64,000 nt of DNA from an uncultured Bacteroidales bacterium (GCA_900314725.1 OMWJ01000002.1:1-64000), one strand, 5' to 3'; shown: positions 46,268-56,427, numbered from the stretch's first letter. Made by a program: numbers and translations. Notes: a model not told the origin generated them from the letters alone.

Positions 46268-47330
46268 AATCAAGTTTTTCTATTATTTTACTTGGGTTTA
46301 TAAGTGTTGAAAATCTATACAACAATTCACCCTCTGTAGTCAAGGCAAAGACTTCTCCCGAGTTGGTAAAGTTTTTTGCATCTGTAACAAAAACAGTGTT
46401 GTTTATTATATTTATATGATAGGGCATCATCATATTAGGCAGTGTTTTTTGATGTAAAACAGTGGGAGTTGCGTTAAGATTATTAATATCCAAATAAGCG
46501 AAGTTGAAATCGTTGTTGGTCGTAGGAGAAGCATAAGGCGATGTGTAAAAGAAATAAAGTCTATCTTGCCAAAAGTCAAAATCTGCCATATTTATTGATA
46601 TAGTCTGCTCTATTTCAGCATTTTTTATCACTGTCAATTGAGGTGTTGTCATATAATTACCTGTAGAAAGAACATAAACTTTTCCATTATGGGCTTTAAG
46701 AGTCTGAGGATTTTCCATAACGGTCAAGTTCTTCTCAAAAGAAAAGCTGTTTAAATCTATGACAGACACCGTTTTATCATAATTAGGAAAGTCTAATCCA
46801 CCAGAATTGGCTACATATATTTTTCCATTAGCAACTGCTATGCCTTCAGGATAACGTCCTTGGACAGCACACGTTGAAACAATGGTATTAGTGCTTGAAT
46901 TTATCTTGACAACATTTCCATCCCAACAGGAAACATATACATATCCATCATAAGAAGTCAAGTGTCTTGGCTTCCTATTGTTGCCGTCATTGTCTGTAAT
47001 GCTGATTCTTGCAATCTGCTGACCTGTTTTCATATCCACAACCCAAACGCAAGCACTCTCAGTTACAACTATATAGAGTTTGTTATCTAACTTTATCATA
47101 TCATTTGCATTCTTTCCTAAACCACCAGAAAAGAAATCGTTGATACTCACGCTGTCTTTAAAGTCAAAAAAGGTAAGTGTGGAATTGTTATCCGAACCTG
47201 TACCTTCGCAAAGCACATAAAGACCTGATGTTATGCCATTGTTTTTTCTTTTTTCTACATCCTCATCTTTGAAACAAGAAGAGAACAACACCAAAATAGA
47301 AATCAATAAGATTAATTTGTTAGTTTTCAT
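46266..47330 (-). CDS. Beta-propeller surface lipoprotein, BtuG/YncE-like
   Basis: The 354-aa protein has lipobox LFSSC (Cys19) and about seven beta-propeller blades. The run GGLGKNANDMIKLDNKLYIV, CWDGNVVKINSSTNTIV, PEGIAVANGKIYVANSGG and YDKTVSVIDLNSF matches the YncE/DUF5074 lipoproteins that include the surface cobalamin-binding BtuG. It overlaps the TonB receptor stop by 4 bp, the usual receptor-plus-lipoprotein layout. By analogy it should bind the ligand on the cell surface and pass it to the receptor; a cobamide is a reasonable but unproven guess. Confidence 0.8.
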   Translation of the reverse strand: MKTNKLILLISILVLFSSCFKDEDVEKRKNNGITSGLYVLCEGTGSDNNSTLTFFDFKDSVSINDFFSGGLGKNANDMIKLDNKLYIVVTESACVWVVDMKTGQQIARISITDNDGNNRKPRHLTSYDGYVYVSCWDGNVVKINSSTNTIVSTCAVQGRYPEGIAVANGKIYVANSGGLDFPNYDKTVSVIDLNSFSFEKNLTVMENPQTLKAHNGKVYVLSTGNYMTTPQLTVIKNAEIEQTISINMADFDFWQDRLYFFYTSPYASPTTNNDFNFAYLDINNLNATPTVLHQKTLPNMMMPYHINIINNTVFVTDAKNFTNSGEVFALTTEGELLYRFSTLINPSKIIEKLD

Positions 47331-49294
47331 AGACTAATATTTAATTTTAGATTATAATTTCTTCCCATCATTGGATAGGAACGAATAACTTCATATTGTT
47401 TATTCAATATATTATTTACACTTAATATGATTTTATATTCACCATATTTCGTCTTTTGGACATAAGATAGACTAAGAGAATGGTCAGCATAGTGAGGTAG
47501 AAGATTAAAACTAATATTTTCTGGTAAAGAATAGCGATTATCTACAAGCATACAAGCATATCCCAATGAAAACTGTTGCCATTCAAGACGTGAAATCACA
47601 GAATAGATTTGTTCAGGTGAGTAAGGAAGAAGATGTTTGTAGGTTATGGACGTTGATTCGTTGTCCATCGCATGAGAATAAGAATAGTTTAGTTTAATAT
47701 CCAAGGATATTTCCTTTATCTTAGCGAAAACTCCCAATCGCAAATCAAGTCCATAAATCTCAACTTTACCATAGTTTATCATAGACCAAAGATAAATATT
47801 CTTCGGAATTGCTACTATTTTGTCTGTTACATCATTATAATAAAGGCTAAGTTCAGTTGAGAGCCTCAATGACTTGAATTTCTTGGTGTAATTATTTGTA
47901 AAAGATATTTGAGAAGTATTTTCTGGTTGCAAATCTCTTGACCCTACCCTTCTGTAATACAACTCGTTGAATGTTGGCATTCGGAAAATATTCTTGTAAA
48001 ACAGAGTTGAAGAGAAATCACCCTTACTAAATTTAATCGCAATGTAAGGAGAAAAATGCGAAGTATTCTTGTTTGAATTTAAATAGTAATCAGCATAATA
48101 TGAGTTTAAGATGTTTGCTGTCAGATAAAAGTATTTCCAAAAATGAACATCAACAACAAATGCTGTAAGAGAAGACAACCTTTGAGGCTCATCTTCCATT
48201 TGAGGTATTGCTTCTAAGGTGTTATAATACACATCGTTGGTTAGTGTAAAGAAAAGATTTTCCCTTGGTTGAAAACTTATTGCATTATTATCATAAAAAA
48301 GAAGCTGTCTATACTCATCATCTTCTCCTCCTAAGCCGTTAGTTAATAAAGGATCAATATATTCGGTGAAATTATAATCCACTTTGAAGTTATTTTTATA
48401 AGTAAACAAGCCGTTTAAAAAAGAAGTGTAAGATGACTGAATAAAAAAGTTTTTGTTATACAATCTTTCTTTGCTGTTCATATAATATAAGGTAACAGCT
48501 GAGGGCAAACCTCTGTCAGAATAATATGCAAAAGCTTTGAGTTTTAATGTATTTGTTCTGTTTATAGTCCAAAACCAATTTATTTCTGCATGAGATGAAA
48601 GGATGTCGTTGTTCTCTCTTTTGAGTGTTTCTGTCTTTTGATTGGATAACAAACCATAATGCAAAACAAATGGGTAATCTCCTTTGGAATTAAGAATATC
48701 AACATAGGTTGTGAGAATGTTGTCTTTGTTTATCTTATAAGCAAAAAAAACATTGGAACTTATTGTATTGAAAGAACCGTAAGACAAAGAAATATCGGTG
48801 CGAGTCTTTCTGTTGTTTAGGTTAGGTTTCTCTGTTTGTATGCTTAGACTTGAAGCACTTGCCAAAGAAGTTGCAGTTGGCAGTGTAGGAGTAAATTGTC
48901 CGTTGGCTAAAGATAAAGATTCTATGGAAGAAAGAGTGTATTTTCCCAAATCAACTTGGCCACTTTGGTTGTCAAATATATTTACTCCATCATAAAGTAT
49001 TGCTGTGTGATTAGCAGAAAGCCCTCTTACACTGATAGTTTTAACTCCTCCTAAACCGCCATAGTCTTTTATTATCGTACCGCTGAGAAACTTTGCTGCA
49101 TCTCCTATGGAATTGGTGTTTAATGTTTGTAGTTCTTTCTTCTGTAAGGCATCTCCCGAAGGAGTTTTTTCTAATAGGTTTATTTTCTCTGCACTTATAA
49201 CAACACTATCCAAAGTCTTTGTCCGCAAACTATCTTGTGCAGACAAAGAAAGATAACAAAAAACAAACAATATCACTATTGCCAGACGTCTCAT
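47327..49294 (-). CDS. TonB-dependent outer membrane receptor, BtuB-like
   Basis: The 655-aa protein has a signal peptide (MRRLAIVILFVFCYLSLSA). A plug domain follows (LDSVVISAEKINLLEKTPSG, GGLGGVKTISVRGLSANHTA, ILYDGVNIFDNQSG), then a 22-strand type barrel ending LKLNISL. There is no N-terminal carboxypeptidase-like domain and no SusD partner, so it is not a SusC. The size and the downstream propeller lipoprotein suggest BtuB-type uptake. No cobalamin riboswitch is visible in the 170 bp upstream; a minus-strand -7 TACTTTTG lies at 49330-49337. Confidence 0.9.
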   Translation of the reverse strand: MRRLAIVILFVFCYLSLSAQDSLRTKTLDSVVISAEKINLLEKTPSGDALQKKELQTLNTNSIGDAAKFLSGTIIKDYGGLGGVKTISVRGLSANHTAILYDGVNIFDNQSGQVDLGKYTLSSIESLSLANGQFTPTLPTATSLASASSLSIQTEKPNLNNRKTRTDISLSYGSFNTISSNVFFAYKINKDNILTTYVDILNSKGDYPFVLHYGLLSNQKTETLKRENNDILSSHAEINWFWTINRTNTLKLKAFAYYSDRGLPSAVTLYYMNSKERLYNKNFFIQSSYTSFLNGLFTYKNNFKVDYNFTEYIDPLLTNGLGGEDDEYRQLLFYDNNAISFQPRENLFFTLTNDVYYNTLEAIPQMEDEPQRLSSLTAFVVDVHFWKYFYLTANILNSYYADYYLNSNKNTSHFSPYIAIKFSKGDFSSTLFYKNIFRMPTFNELYYRRVGSRDLQPENTSQISFTNNYTKKFKSLRLSTELSLYYNDVTDKIVAIPKNIYLWSMINYGKVEIYGLDLRLGVFAKIKEISLDIKLNYSYSHAMDNESTSITYKHLLPYSPEQIYSVISRLEWQQFSLGYACMLVDNRYSLPENISFNLLPHYADHSLSLSYVQKTKYGEYKIILSVNNILNKQYEVIRSYPMMGRNYNLKLNISL

Positions 49295-49329
49295 TAAGAA
49301 AGTAAATATATGTTGTTGTTATTTTTTTG

Positions 49330-49337
49330 CAAAAGTA
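49330..49337 (-). promoter_or_regulatory. Putative -7 promoter element of the TonB receptor gene
   Basis: The minus strand reads TACTTTTGC, matching TAnnTTTG, 36 bp before the ATG. Confidence 0.45.
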
Positions 49338-49458
49338 GTACTTTTTTTACAAATTTTATAGAAAATTAAATAATAATACTTAAGCTTACAAGCAGAGGAT
49401 TAATAGTTAGGTTTCAAAAAAAAGAACTAAAACGTTGGCGATATAAACATTTTTGTTG

Positions 49459-49466
49459 TATTTTTG
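49459..49466 (+). promoter_or_regulatory. Promoter -7 element of the YD-repeat-like protein gene
   Basis: TATTTTTG followed by CAC, 28 bp upstream of ATG 49494. Any start at 49464 would lie inside this box, so 49494 is preferred. Confidence 0.5.
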
Positions 49467-49493
49467 CACTTTGAAAGAATAAAATATTTAGTT

Positions 49494-50486
49494 ATGAAGA
49501 AAAATAGTTTATTTATACTTGCAGTTCTTTGCTTTTTAATAAGCACACTAAAAGGACAAGATACTCCATACAGAACCCAAGACTTCAATCTTTTAGGTTA
49601 TGTTAAAACTCTTAGATACATGAAGTTTGAGGGTGATACTACAATAAAAAATCAAAGGTCTTCTTTTATTGAAGACTATCAGTTGAGTTTTGCTAACAAC
49701 AGACTTTTACAAGAAAGACTTAATTTCATTGGTGGACAAAGCGATAGAAAGACTACGTATGAATATAATAACAAAAGACAACTTGTAAAGGAAACAATAA
49801 CTGAAAAAGATGGCAAAGTAGTTAGTGTAACTACATACACATACAACAATATTGGACGTCTTGCAACAGTAAAAGAAGTTTCATATCCTAACAGTAAAGG
49901 TGGAGCTAACAAAGTTATAAAAGATGAAGTTTTAACTTATAACACTAAAGGTTTGCTTGTTGAACGAAATTTAAGCAGTGATAATAAAGGAGGAAACAAA
50001 ACTGTAAAGTATTTTTATGGTCCTGCTGATTCTTTAATTGCTACTGTTACTACATATAAGCATAATTCTAACGTAGATAAAGTAAATTACAAAAGAGCTT
50101 TCAACAATTTAGTAATAGAATGTACTCGTTTGAGAAACGATAAGATGACAAGGAGAGAGACATACGAATGGGACGATGAAGCACGATTGATAAGCAAAGA
50201 CGTGTATCAAAGAGACAACAAAAAGATATTGTCTTACACTTACAAATACGATGAACACGACAATCTGATAAGTGAAGTTGCGATAGATGATAAAGAAGTT
50301 AAGACAATAGACTATCAATATAAATACGAAAAAGATAAATTCTTTAATTGGACAAAGCGTTCTGTATATGATGGAGGAAGTTTAAAATATACTGAGATAA
50401 GGACTATAGAATATTTTGACAAAACTCATTTCTATGAAGATTTGAAAGACGCTGACACAGGCAGAATTCTAAAAGACGAAGAGTAA
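49494..50486 (+). CDS. Secreted protein with RHS/YD-like repeats, 330 aa
   Basis: From ATG 49494 (MKKNSLFILAVLCFLISTLK) the protein is 330 aa with a signal peptide ending near KGQ. The mature part consists of repeated Tyr-centred units of about 20-25 residues: TTYEYNNKRQLVKETITEKD, VTTYTYNNIGRLATVKEVSY, LTYNTKGLLVERN, YEWDDEARLISKDVY and YTYKYDEHDNLISEVAI. These recall the YD repeats of RHS proteins and short Bacteroidota surface proteins. There is no toxin domain at the end. Function unknown. It is convergent with tamB, 12 bp apart. Confidence 0.75.
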   Translation: MKKNSLFILAVLCFLISTLKGQDTPYRTQDFNLLGYVKTLRYMKFEGDTTIKNQRSSFIEDYQLSFANNRLLQERLNFIGGQSDRKTTYEYNNKRQLVKETITEKDGKVVSVTTYTYNNIGRLATVKEVSYPNSKGGANKVIKDEVLTYNTKGLLVERNLSSDNKGGNKTVKYFYGPADSLIATVTTYKHNSNVDKVNYKRAFNNLVIECTRLRNDKMTRRETYEWDDEARLISKDVYQRDNKKILSYTYKYDEHDNLISEVAIDDKEVKTIDYQYKYEKDKFFNWTKRSVYDGGSLKYTEIRTIEYFDKTHFYEDLKDADTGRILKDEE

Positions 50487-50498
50487 GTCTTTTTCTTT

Positions 50499-53400
50499 CT
50501 ATTTCTTTTTCTTTCGTTTGAATATATCTTTTATGGAATTGTAATCTCGTTTGTAGATTACTTTTGCTCCTTGTGTATATGGAGAAATGTTGTATTTAGT
50601 GAAGTCATTTGCATTAGAATGGTTAAAGACTTCAAATTGCAAGTTCTCTGTGTATTTATATTTAGCAGACATATCTCCTATGATGTTAGTTGCGTCTGAT
50701 GTTTTTGTTGTTGTTTGGTCTCCTCCCAAAGAAGCATTAACAGATAAATCCCATTTTCCGAAACTTTTTCCAACATTAACATCCATCTGTCCAGAATATG
50801 TTTCATCACCTGTTGTATAGTTAAGTCCTACATCAACAAATCTAACCATATTAGTAAGCATTCCACTAAGTTGAGAAAAAGCCATTCCCATAACGGATGA
50901 AGTTACTCCTGATTGAAGAGCATTAGTTTGATAGCCTCCTTGAGAAAGATAGAACTGATTTGTAAGAAGAATAGAAGCAGTCTGTTCTAACATTACTTTT
51001 TCATCAGAACGGTCTATATTCATAAAGACTTGTTCTCTTGTCTGCTCATCTACATTAGGTAGTTGTATATCAAAAGAAGGTTGAGGATTAGTCATTTGTC
51101 CTGTGATGTGAATAATACTTTCAACATCTACAGGTTTTGAATATGTTTCTCCAAGTATAGAAGCTAAGGAAGTCTTGGTTTTATATATAGCCGTTAAATC
51201 TAAGACACCTCCTGCAGGTTCTCCATTCCAAGTAAGCGTTCCTCCTTGTTCAATATCAAAAGTCTTCTCCATAATGTCCATCATATTGAACTTAAACTTA
51301 CCATTATCTATGGCTACAGTGCCAATCATAGAGAATTTACCTGAAGAATTCATTTCTATTTTTAAATCTCCATCACCAGCAGCAGCCAAATCACCTTTTA
51401 CTTGGTTGAAGTCTATAGGCAGGTAAAGTTTAGCATTAGGATTAACATTCAAATCCAAAGATATGTTGTAGGCTAAAGACTTTTCGTTTGCTATTTTTTC
51501 TGTCGTAGTATTGCTTAATGTAGTATCCTCTTGCGAAGTAAAGACTATGAAGTTGCTTTCTTCTATTGATTCCTTACTTGTTACAGGTACGGTCAAAGAT
51601 GTTCCAGGTTCTGTCCTTGCTGTTCCTGTTATATCTATCATAGTTGAATCACCTTTTATCAATACTGTAGCTGAGGCGTACGCTGTTCCATAATACATTT
51701 GGTCGCTAGTCTCTTTGGTGTCTAAGATTTTTATCTTATCAGCCACAGCTTTAAGCTCTATATCAAAAGTAGAAAAATCATTATGAGCAACATTGCCATC
51801 TATGGTTATCTTGTTTTTTTGTGCATCTCTAAGAGTAAATTTGTTGAAACTTAGTTTATTTCTATCTACTTTTATACTATCAGTGAAGTAATACTTAGTT
51901 CCAAGCATATTAACTCTCATTGCTGCTTTATTCAGATGAAGTGTTCCTTGTACTTCAGGAGAAGAAAACATTCCTCTTACTTTAAAATCTTTACAAGATA
52001 GGACTCCTTCCATATCGGAAGCAAATGAAGAAACAAAGCTATTGGCTATTGCTAAGTCAAACTTATCCATATCTATGGAAAGATTCATTTGTTCTTCCTT
52101 GCTTTGTGGTGCGATAGTTCCAATAAGTTGCAAAGGAACATATTGCTTATCCTCTGTTTCATGCAGGAATTTTATATTTGCATTGAAAACATCCGAAGCA
52201 ATAGCATTATCTACATTTAACCAAGCTTTTCCAATAGGAATATCATTTACAGAAAAGTCATCAAGTTCTAAGTTAGATGTAAAAACAAGTCCTTTTTTTA
52301 CATTTTTCAGAACAACATCCTTATTCATTACTCCACCAAGTTTTATATTCTTATCTTCCAAAAACATATTTGCAATTGAAAGGTCAAGATTGGAGAATGA
52401 ACAAGTAAGCAAACCATCATCAGAAATCATTCCGTCCAATGTCAGTTCGCTATTATCAACCCTTATACCTAAGTTCATAATGGAAATATCACCTTTTAGC
52501 ATTCCAAGAATATGATTATTGTTAAAGGATATATGTTTTCCCATTATATCAAAATAAGTATCAGTAAAGTTTGCCTGTATTCCTTTCTCAGAAAAATAAG
52601 AATTGAGTTCTACCCTTCCTTGTGTGGAGTCATTGTTAGCGTCTGTGAATCTCGCAAGCAAATCTACATTCTTATTCTGTGAATTTACAGCCAAGCCTAA
52701 GTCTTTTATTGCTATACTATCCGTTATGGACAGGTTATTAGCGTTGGCTGTCAATGACAATTCTTTGCTTGTTGTGCTTATAACCACAAATCCGTTGTCC
52801 AATTTCTTGTCTGCATATTGCACAAAAGGAAGCCGCATTTCTGCATATAGAATATCTTTGTCATTAAGCCTTCCATCTATGCTTAGATTATCTGCTATAT
52901 TTACATCAACATCAAACAATTCTCTCAAAAGAGTAAGATCTTTTACTTTTATATCAAAATTCAAGTTAGAAGCAATTGCATAGTCTTCTTTAAAAGTTTT
53001 TTTGTTTCCCACAGATCCTTCTTGAGCAGAAATAACAGAAAAGTCGGGTATGTATTTATTTATGATGTAGTCAAAATCTTCTTGCAAAGACTCAACAGTA
53101 TATTTACCTTTAAACTCAGCATCCAAAATATCCGAAACCACAGAGATATTATTTGCCTCTTCAGTCGTTGTCATCTTAACAGATATACCATCAAGACTAA
53201 TATCATTGTTTGTATTTATAACATTGATATGTTTTATATCTACATTACCATTCAGATTGTTTATGTCCAAATTTTGTATATCAGCATTCAAATCCAAAGA
53301 AATGACTGTATTGGTGTCGGAAAATGAATATAAGTGCAAACGATGTAAATCCAATTGTGAAACTTTTGCATCTAAGTCAATAGTAGGTTTGCCTTCATAA

Positions 53401-54950
53401 TTTAGATTACACAACGCTTGAACGTTAGCATAATCGTCAATAATATTCAAATCTGCTTCAATATCATAGTTGTTTAACGTTGCATTCAAATCTATTTCAT
53501 CATAGCTATTGCCTTTGAAATAGAAATTCTTAACATTTGCTTTCAATACTCCGCTCTTGTTTTTATCAGATAAGACTATATCAGCATTAGCCAACAAAGA
53601 AGTATTGCCAAGCATAGAGTTGTTTATCAAAGTACCTACATTAACTCCAGAGGATTGAACATCTGCTTTGTATCTTGTGCCATTATTACCTTCAGGAGTT
53701 GCCATTGCTTTTAAATCAACAGAACCTAAGTTCGTAGTAATATCCAAATCTGTTGTAAAGTCATTGATTTTACCTTCAAAATCTCCTCTGACAGTCATAT
53801 CTCCCAAGCGTTCTATCATTGAAGGCAAGGATTTCAATTTCTCATTCATTGCCCCAAATTTTTGAGAAACAATATCTTTGTAAGAAGTGCTTACATCTGC
53901 TAAGGTAAGGTCAAAGTATGTGTCTTTGATGTTTGGTAATCCTTTTATACTACCAAAGGTTTGCAGGTGAGTATTGTTTGCTTTTACTTCAAGATTAGTG
54001 ATTTTAAGATTATTTGCCAAACCTTCCAAGTCTGTTGTTATGTATATTCTCTGCTCTGCTCCTCGTAATTGTTTAGAAAAGTAAGAAATATCTTTCATTC
54101 CAACAAAGGAACCATTAGCAATATCTAACTTAAACAAAACAGAATCCATAAAAGAGCCGTATGTTTTATATGAATCTGTCTTCAAATCTACATTCATAAC
54201 CACAGAAGTATTATCTGTTACTATCCTACCCTCTTTTATGTATATATTCTTTTCACTTGCTTTTAGTTTGCCTGACAGTTTAACTAAATTAATTCCGCAA
54301 CGTTCCTTCAAACTCAAATCTTTAACATCCAAAGTAATGTCTCCACCTTTAAGCATAAAGTCTTTGGCTAAGAGATTCATATTTTTTACATGAATAAGAT
54401 TGCTTGCAAAAAGCCCCTCTTCAACTTCTGCTTTGTTTTTCAGATTACGCATTCTGAAGTTTATGTTGTTTAAACAAATATCTTCAATCTCTAATACAAA
54501 AGGTTCTTTTTTCTCTTCTTTCTTTTCCTTCTTTTCTCCCTTGAAGTAGTCTATGATAAACTGAAAATTAGTTCCTTTTTCAGTAATGTCCATATTGAAG
54601 ACAACATTCTCAAGTTTTGCATTACGGATGATGATATGCTTGAAAGTCTCTATGCTTTTAAGGTTTGCTTCTACGTATGAAACGTAGCAAAGTGTGTCTT
54701 TTTGTAGGTCTTCTACATATATGTCTTTAATGCCTGCAGTGATAAATGGAGAAACATTCAATGCTCCAATACTAACCTTTGTATTCCACTCCTTAGAAAA
54801 GAAATCTGCGACCTTGGCAGCTGTAAATGATTGAACAATAGTTGTGTTGAGTAAGGCTATAAGAATATAAAGGAATATCAGCACTCCGCTTAGAGTACCT
54901 AAGATTGCTTTCAATATTTTCTTTACAAGCCTTTTGCTTACCTCGTTCAT
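50499..54950 (-). CDS. tamB: TamB-like translocation and assembly module / AsmA-related protein
   Basis: The 1483-aa protein has one N-terminal transmembrane anchor (LKAILGTLSGVLIFLYILIA, about 14-33) and a very long periplasmic beta-taco region of repeated strand pairs, ending in the DUF490/TamB C-terminal domain (about 1150-1480, FKFNMMDIMEKTFDIEQGG, and GGVLDLTAIYKTK). TamB bridges inner and outer membranes and helps move lipids or assemble outer membrane proteins. The Bacteroidota version is typically about 1400-1700 aa, so it is full length. A stretch near residues 115-127 is Lys/Glu-rich. A minus-strand -7 TATTTTTG lies at 55004-55011. Confidence 0.92.
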   Translation of the reverse strand: MNEVSKRLVKKILKAILGTLSGVLIFLYILIALLNTTIVQSFTAAKVADFFSKEWNTKVSIGALNVSPFITAGIKDIYVEDLQKDTLCYVSYVEANLKSIETFKHIIIRNAKLENVVFNMDITEKGTNFQFIIDYFKGEKKEKKEEKKEPFVLEIEDICLNNINFRMRNLKNKAEVEEGLFASNLIHVKNMNLLAKDFMLKGGDITLDVKDLSLKERCGINLVKLSGKLKASEKNIYIKEGRIVTDNTSVVMNVDLKTDSYKTYGSFMDSVLFKLDIANGSFVGMKDISYFSKQLRGAEQRIYITTDLEGLANNLKITNLEVKANNTHLQTFGSIKGLPNIKDTYFDLTLADVSTSYKDIVSQKFGAMNEKLKSLPSMIERLGDMTVRGDFEGKINDFTTDLDITTNLGSVDLKAMATPEGNNGTRYKADVQSSGVNVGTLINNSMLGNTSLLANADIVLSDKNKSGVLKANVKNFYFKGNSYDEIDLNATLNNYDIEADLNIIDDYANVQALCNLNYEGKPTIDLDAKVSQLDLHRLHLYSFSDTNTVISLDLNADIQNLDINNLNGNVDIKHINVINTNNDISLDGISVKMTTTEEANNISVVSDILDAEFKGKYTVESLQEDFDYIINKYIPDFSVISAQEGSVGNKKTFKEDYAIASNLNFDIKVKDLTLLRELFDVDVNIADNLSIDGRLNDKDILYAEMRLPFVQYADKKLDNGFVVISTTSKELSLTANANNLSITDSIAIKDLGLAVNSQNKNVDLLARFTDANNDSTQGRVELNSYFSEKGIQANFTDTYFDIMGKHISFNNNHILGMLKGDISIMNLGIRVDNSELTLDGMISDDGLLTCSFSNLDLSIANMFLEDKNIKLGGVMNKDVVLKNVKKGLVFTSNLELDDFSVNDIPIGKAWLNVDNAIASDVFNANIKFLHETEDKQYVPLQLIGTIAPQSKEEQMNLSIDMDKFDLAIANSFVSSFASDMEGVLSCKDFKVRGMFSSPEVQGTLHLNKAAMRVNMLGTKYYFTDSIKVDRNKLSFNKFTLRDAQKNKITIDGNVAHNDFSTFDIELKAVADKIKILDTKETSDQMYYGTAYASATVLIKGDSTMIDITGTARTEPGTSLTVPVTSKESIEESNFIVFTSQEDTTLSNTTTEKIANEKSLAYNISLDLNVNPNAKLYLPIDFNQVKGDLAAAGDGDLKIEMNSSGKFSMIGTVAIDNGKFKFNMMDIMEKTFDIEQGGTLTWNGEPAGGVLDLTAIYKTKTSLASILGETYSKPVDVESIIHITGQMTNPQPSFDIQLPNVDEQTREQVFMNIDRSDEKVMLEQTASILLTNQFYLSQGGYQTNALQSGVTSSVMGMAFSQLSGMLTNMVRFVDVGLNYTTGDETYSGQMDVNVGKSFGKWDLSVNASLGGDQTTTKTSDATNIIGDMSAKYKYTENLQFEVFNHSNANDFTKYNISPYTQGAKVIYKRDYNSIKDIFKRKKKK

Positions 54951-55003
54951 TTAGTTTTTTGAGTTAATCAGTTTTCTTTACGTTAATTACTCTGATTTTG
55001 TTG

Positions 55004-55011
55004 CAAAAATA
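55004..55011 (-). promoter_or_regulatory. Putative -7 promoter element of tamB
   Basis: The minus strand reads TATTTTTGC, 54 bp before the tamB ATG. A plus-strand TATTTTTG at 55102-55109 serves the divergent rarA in the same way. Confidence 0.4.
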
Positions 55012-55101
55012 CAACTTTTTTTTGTCATACAAGATGTTATTTTTATTACAGATAGAACAAATTAATCAGTGATTAAACAGATATATGAAACAAATTTTGT
55101 G

Positions 55102-55109
55102 TATTTTTG
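55102..55109 (+). promoter_or_regulatory. Putative -7 promoter element of rarA
   Basis: TATTTTTG followed by CA, 29 bp before the rarA ATG; matches TAnnTTTG. Confidence 0.45.
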
Positions 55110-55137
55110 CATTTTAAACGGAAAATAAGAGCAACTT

Positions 55138-56394
55138 ATGAAACCTTTGGCAGAAATATTAAGACCCGATAGTTTAGACACTTATCTTGGACAGCAGCAC
55201 TTGGTTGGTAAAGGAGCCATACTCAGAAACTCCATAGAAAAAGGTCAAATACCATCTATGATTCTTTGGGGTCCTCCCGGAGTAGGCAAAACAACTCTTG
55301 CCAATATCATATCTACTACACTAAATACTCCTTTTTTCTCACTAAGTGCTATAAATTCCGGAGTAAAGGATGTTAGAGACGTTATTGATAGAGCAAAACA
55401 ATATGGTGGTAACTGCATATTATTCATTGATGAAATCCATCGTTTTTCCAAAAGTCAGCAAGATTCTCTGCTTGGTGCTGTGGAAAAAGGGATAGTAACT
55501 CTTATTGGTGCGACAACAGAAAATCCTTCTTTTGAGGTAATCTCTCCTCTTTTGTCCCGCTGTCAAGTATATATTCTTCAAGAATTAGACAGAGAGGATT
55601 TAATCTCTTTATTAAATAAAGCCAAAGACTATATAGAAAAGACAGAAAAACGAAAAATAGAAATAAAACAGACTGAATCCTTGCTTAGAATAAGCGGTGG
55701 TGATGCAAGAAAACTGCTGAATGCTTTTGAAATGGTATGTTCGCAAAGCAAAGAAGATATGGTTATTACCAATGAGTTTGTCAAACAAATCATTCAGCAA
55801 AACCTTAGTATCTACGACAAAAAAGGTGAAAATCATTACAATATTATTTCGGCTTTTATCAAAAGTATGCGTGGTAGTGATCCTAACGGTGCAGTCTATT
55901 GGTTAGCTCGAATGATAGATTCAGGCGAAGACCCTTTGTTCATTGCAAGACGTATGCTTATACTTGCAAGCGAAGACATTGGCAATGCTAATCCTAATGC
56001 TTTGTTGTTAGCCAATACTTGTTTTGACGCTTGCAATAAGATAGGTTATCCTGAATGCAGGATAATACTTTCTCAAACAGCTATCTATCTTGCAACATCA
56101 CCTAAAAGCAATGCCTCTTATCTTGCGATAGATGGAGCTTTGGCAGAGGTGAAAAACTCAGGTGATTTGCCTGTACCTTTACATCTAAGAAACGCACCTA
56201 CCAAACTTATGAAACAAATCGGATATGGCAACGACTATAAATATGCTCACGACTATCAGGACAACTTTGTTCAACAACAATTCCTGCCTGATAAGTTGCA
56301 AGGTACAAAGTTTTATCAACCACAAGAAAATACAAAAGAAAAACAGTTGCTCTCTTCCTTAAAACAACATTGGAACGGAGTCTATGACTATTGA
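55138..56394 (+). CDS. rarA: Replication-associated recombination protein A (RarA/MgsA)
   Basis: The 418-aa AAA+ ATPase acts at stalled forks and in recombination. Motifs are LRPDSLDTYLGQQHLVG, Walker A GPPGVGKT (45-52), Walker B CILFIDEIHRF, sensor GATTENPSFEV, and the C-terminal tetramerisation region with MRGSDPNGAVYWLARMI and ARRMLILASEDIGNANP, both diagnostic for RarA. It stands alone on the plus strand, divergent from tamB and followed by modular repeat copy f. Confidence 0.95.
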   Translation: MKPLAEILRPDSLDTYLGQQHLVGKGAILRNSIEKGQIPSMILWGPPGVGKTTLANIISTTLNTPFFSLSAINSGVKDVRDVIDRAKQYGGNCILFIDEIHRFSKSQQDSLLGAVEKGIVTLIGATTENPSFEVISPLLSRCQVYILQELDREDLISLLNKAKDYIEKTEKRKIEIKQTESLLRISGGDARKLLNAFEMVCSQSKEDMVITNEFVKQIIQQNLSIYDKKGENHYNIISAFIKSMRGSDPNGAVYWLARMIDSGEDPLFIARRMLILASEDIGNANPNALLLANTCFDACNKIGYPECRIILSQTAIYLATSPKSNASYLAIDGALAEVKNSGDLPVPLHLRNAPTKLMKQIGYGNDYKYAHDYQDNFVQQQFLPDKLQGTKFYQPQENTKEKQLLSSLKQHWNGVYDY

Positions 56395-56427
56395 TACTTG
56401 CCATAGAATCACCGATAATTCTGACAG

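Noticed and set aside
49295-49463. Cobalamin riboswitch upstream of the TonB receptor
   Set aside because: No B12-box-like motif or suitable stems could be seen; only a -7 promoter element was found.
49464-49493. Upstream start for the YD-repeat-like gene
   Set aside because: The codon is TTG and lies in the -7 promoter box; the ATG at 49494 gives a proper signal peptide.
52042-52515. Plus-strand ORFs inside tamB (also near 52603 and 53022)
   Set aside because: Ser/Phe/Ile-rich antisense shadows of a continuous 1483-codon gene.
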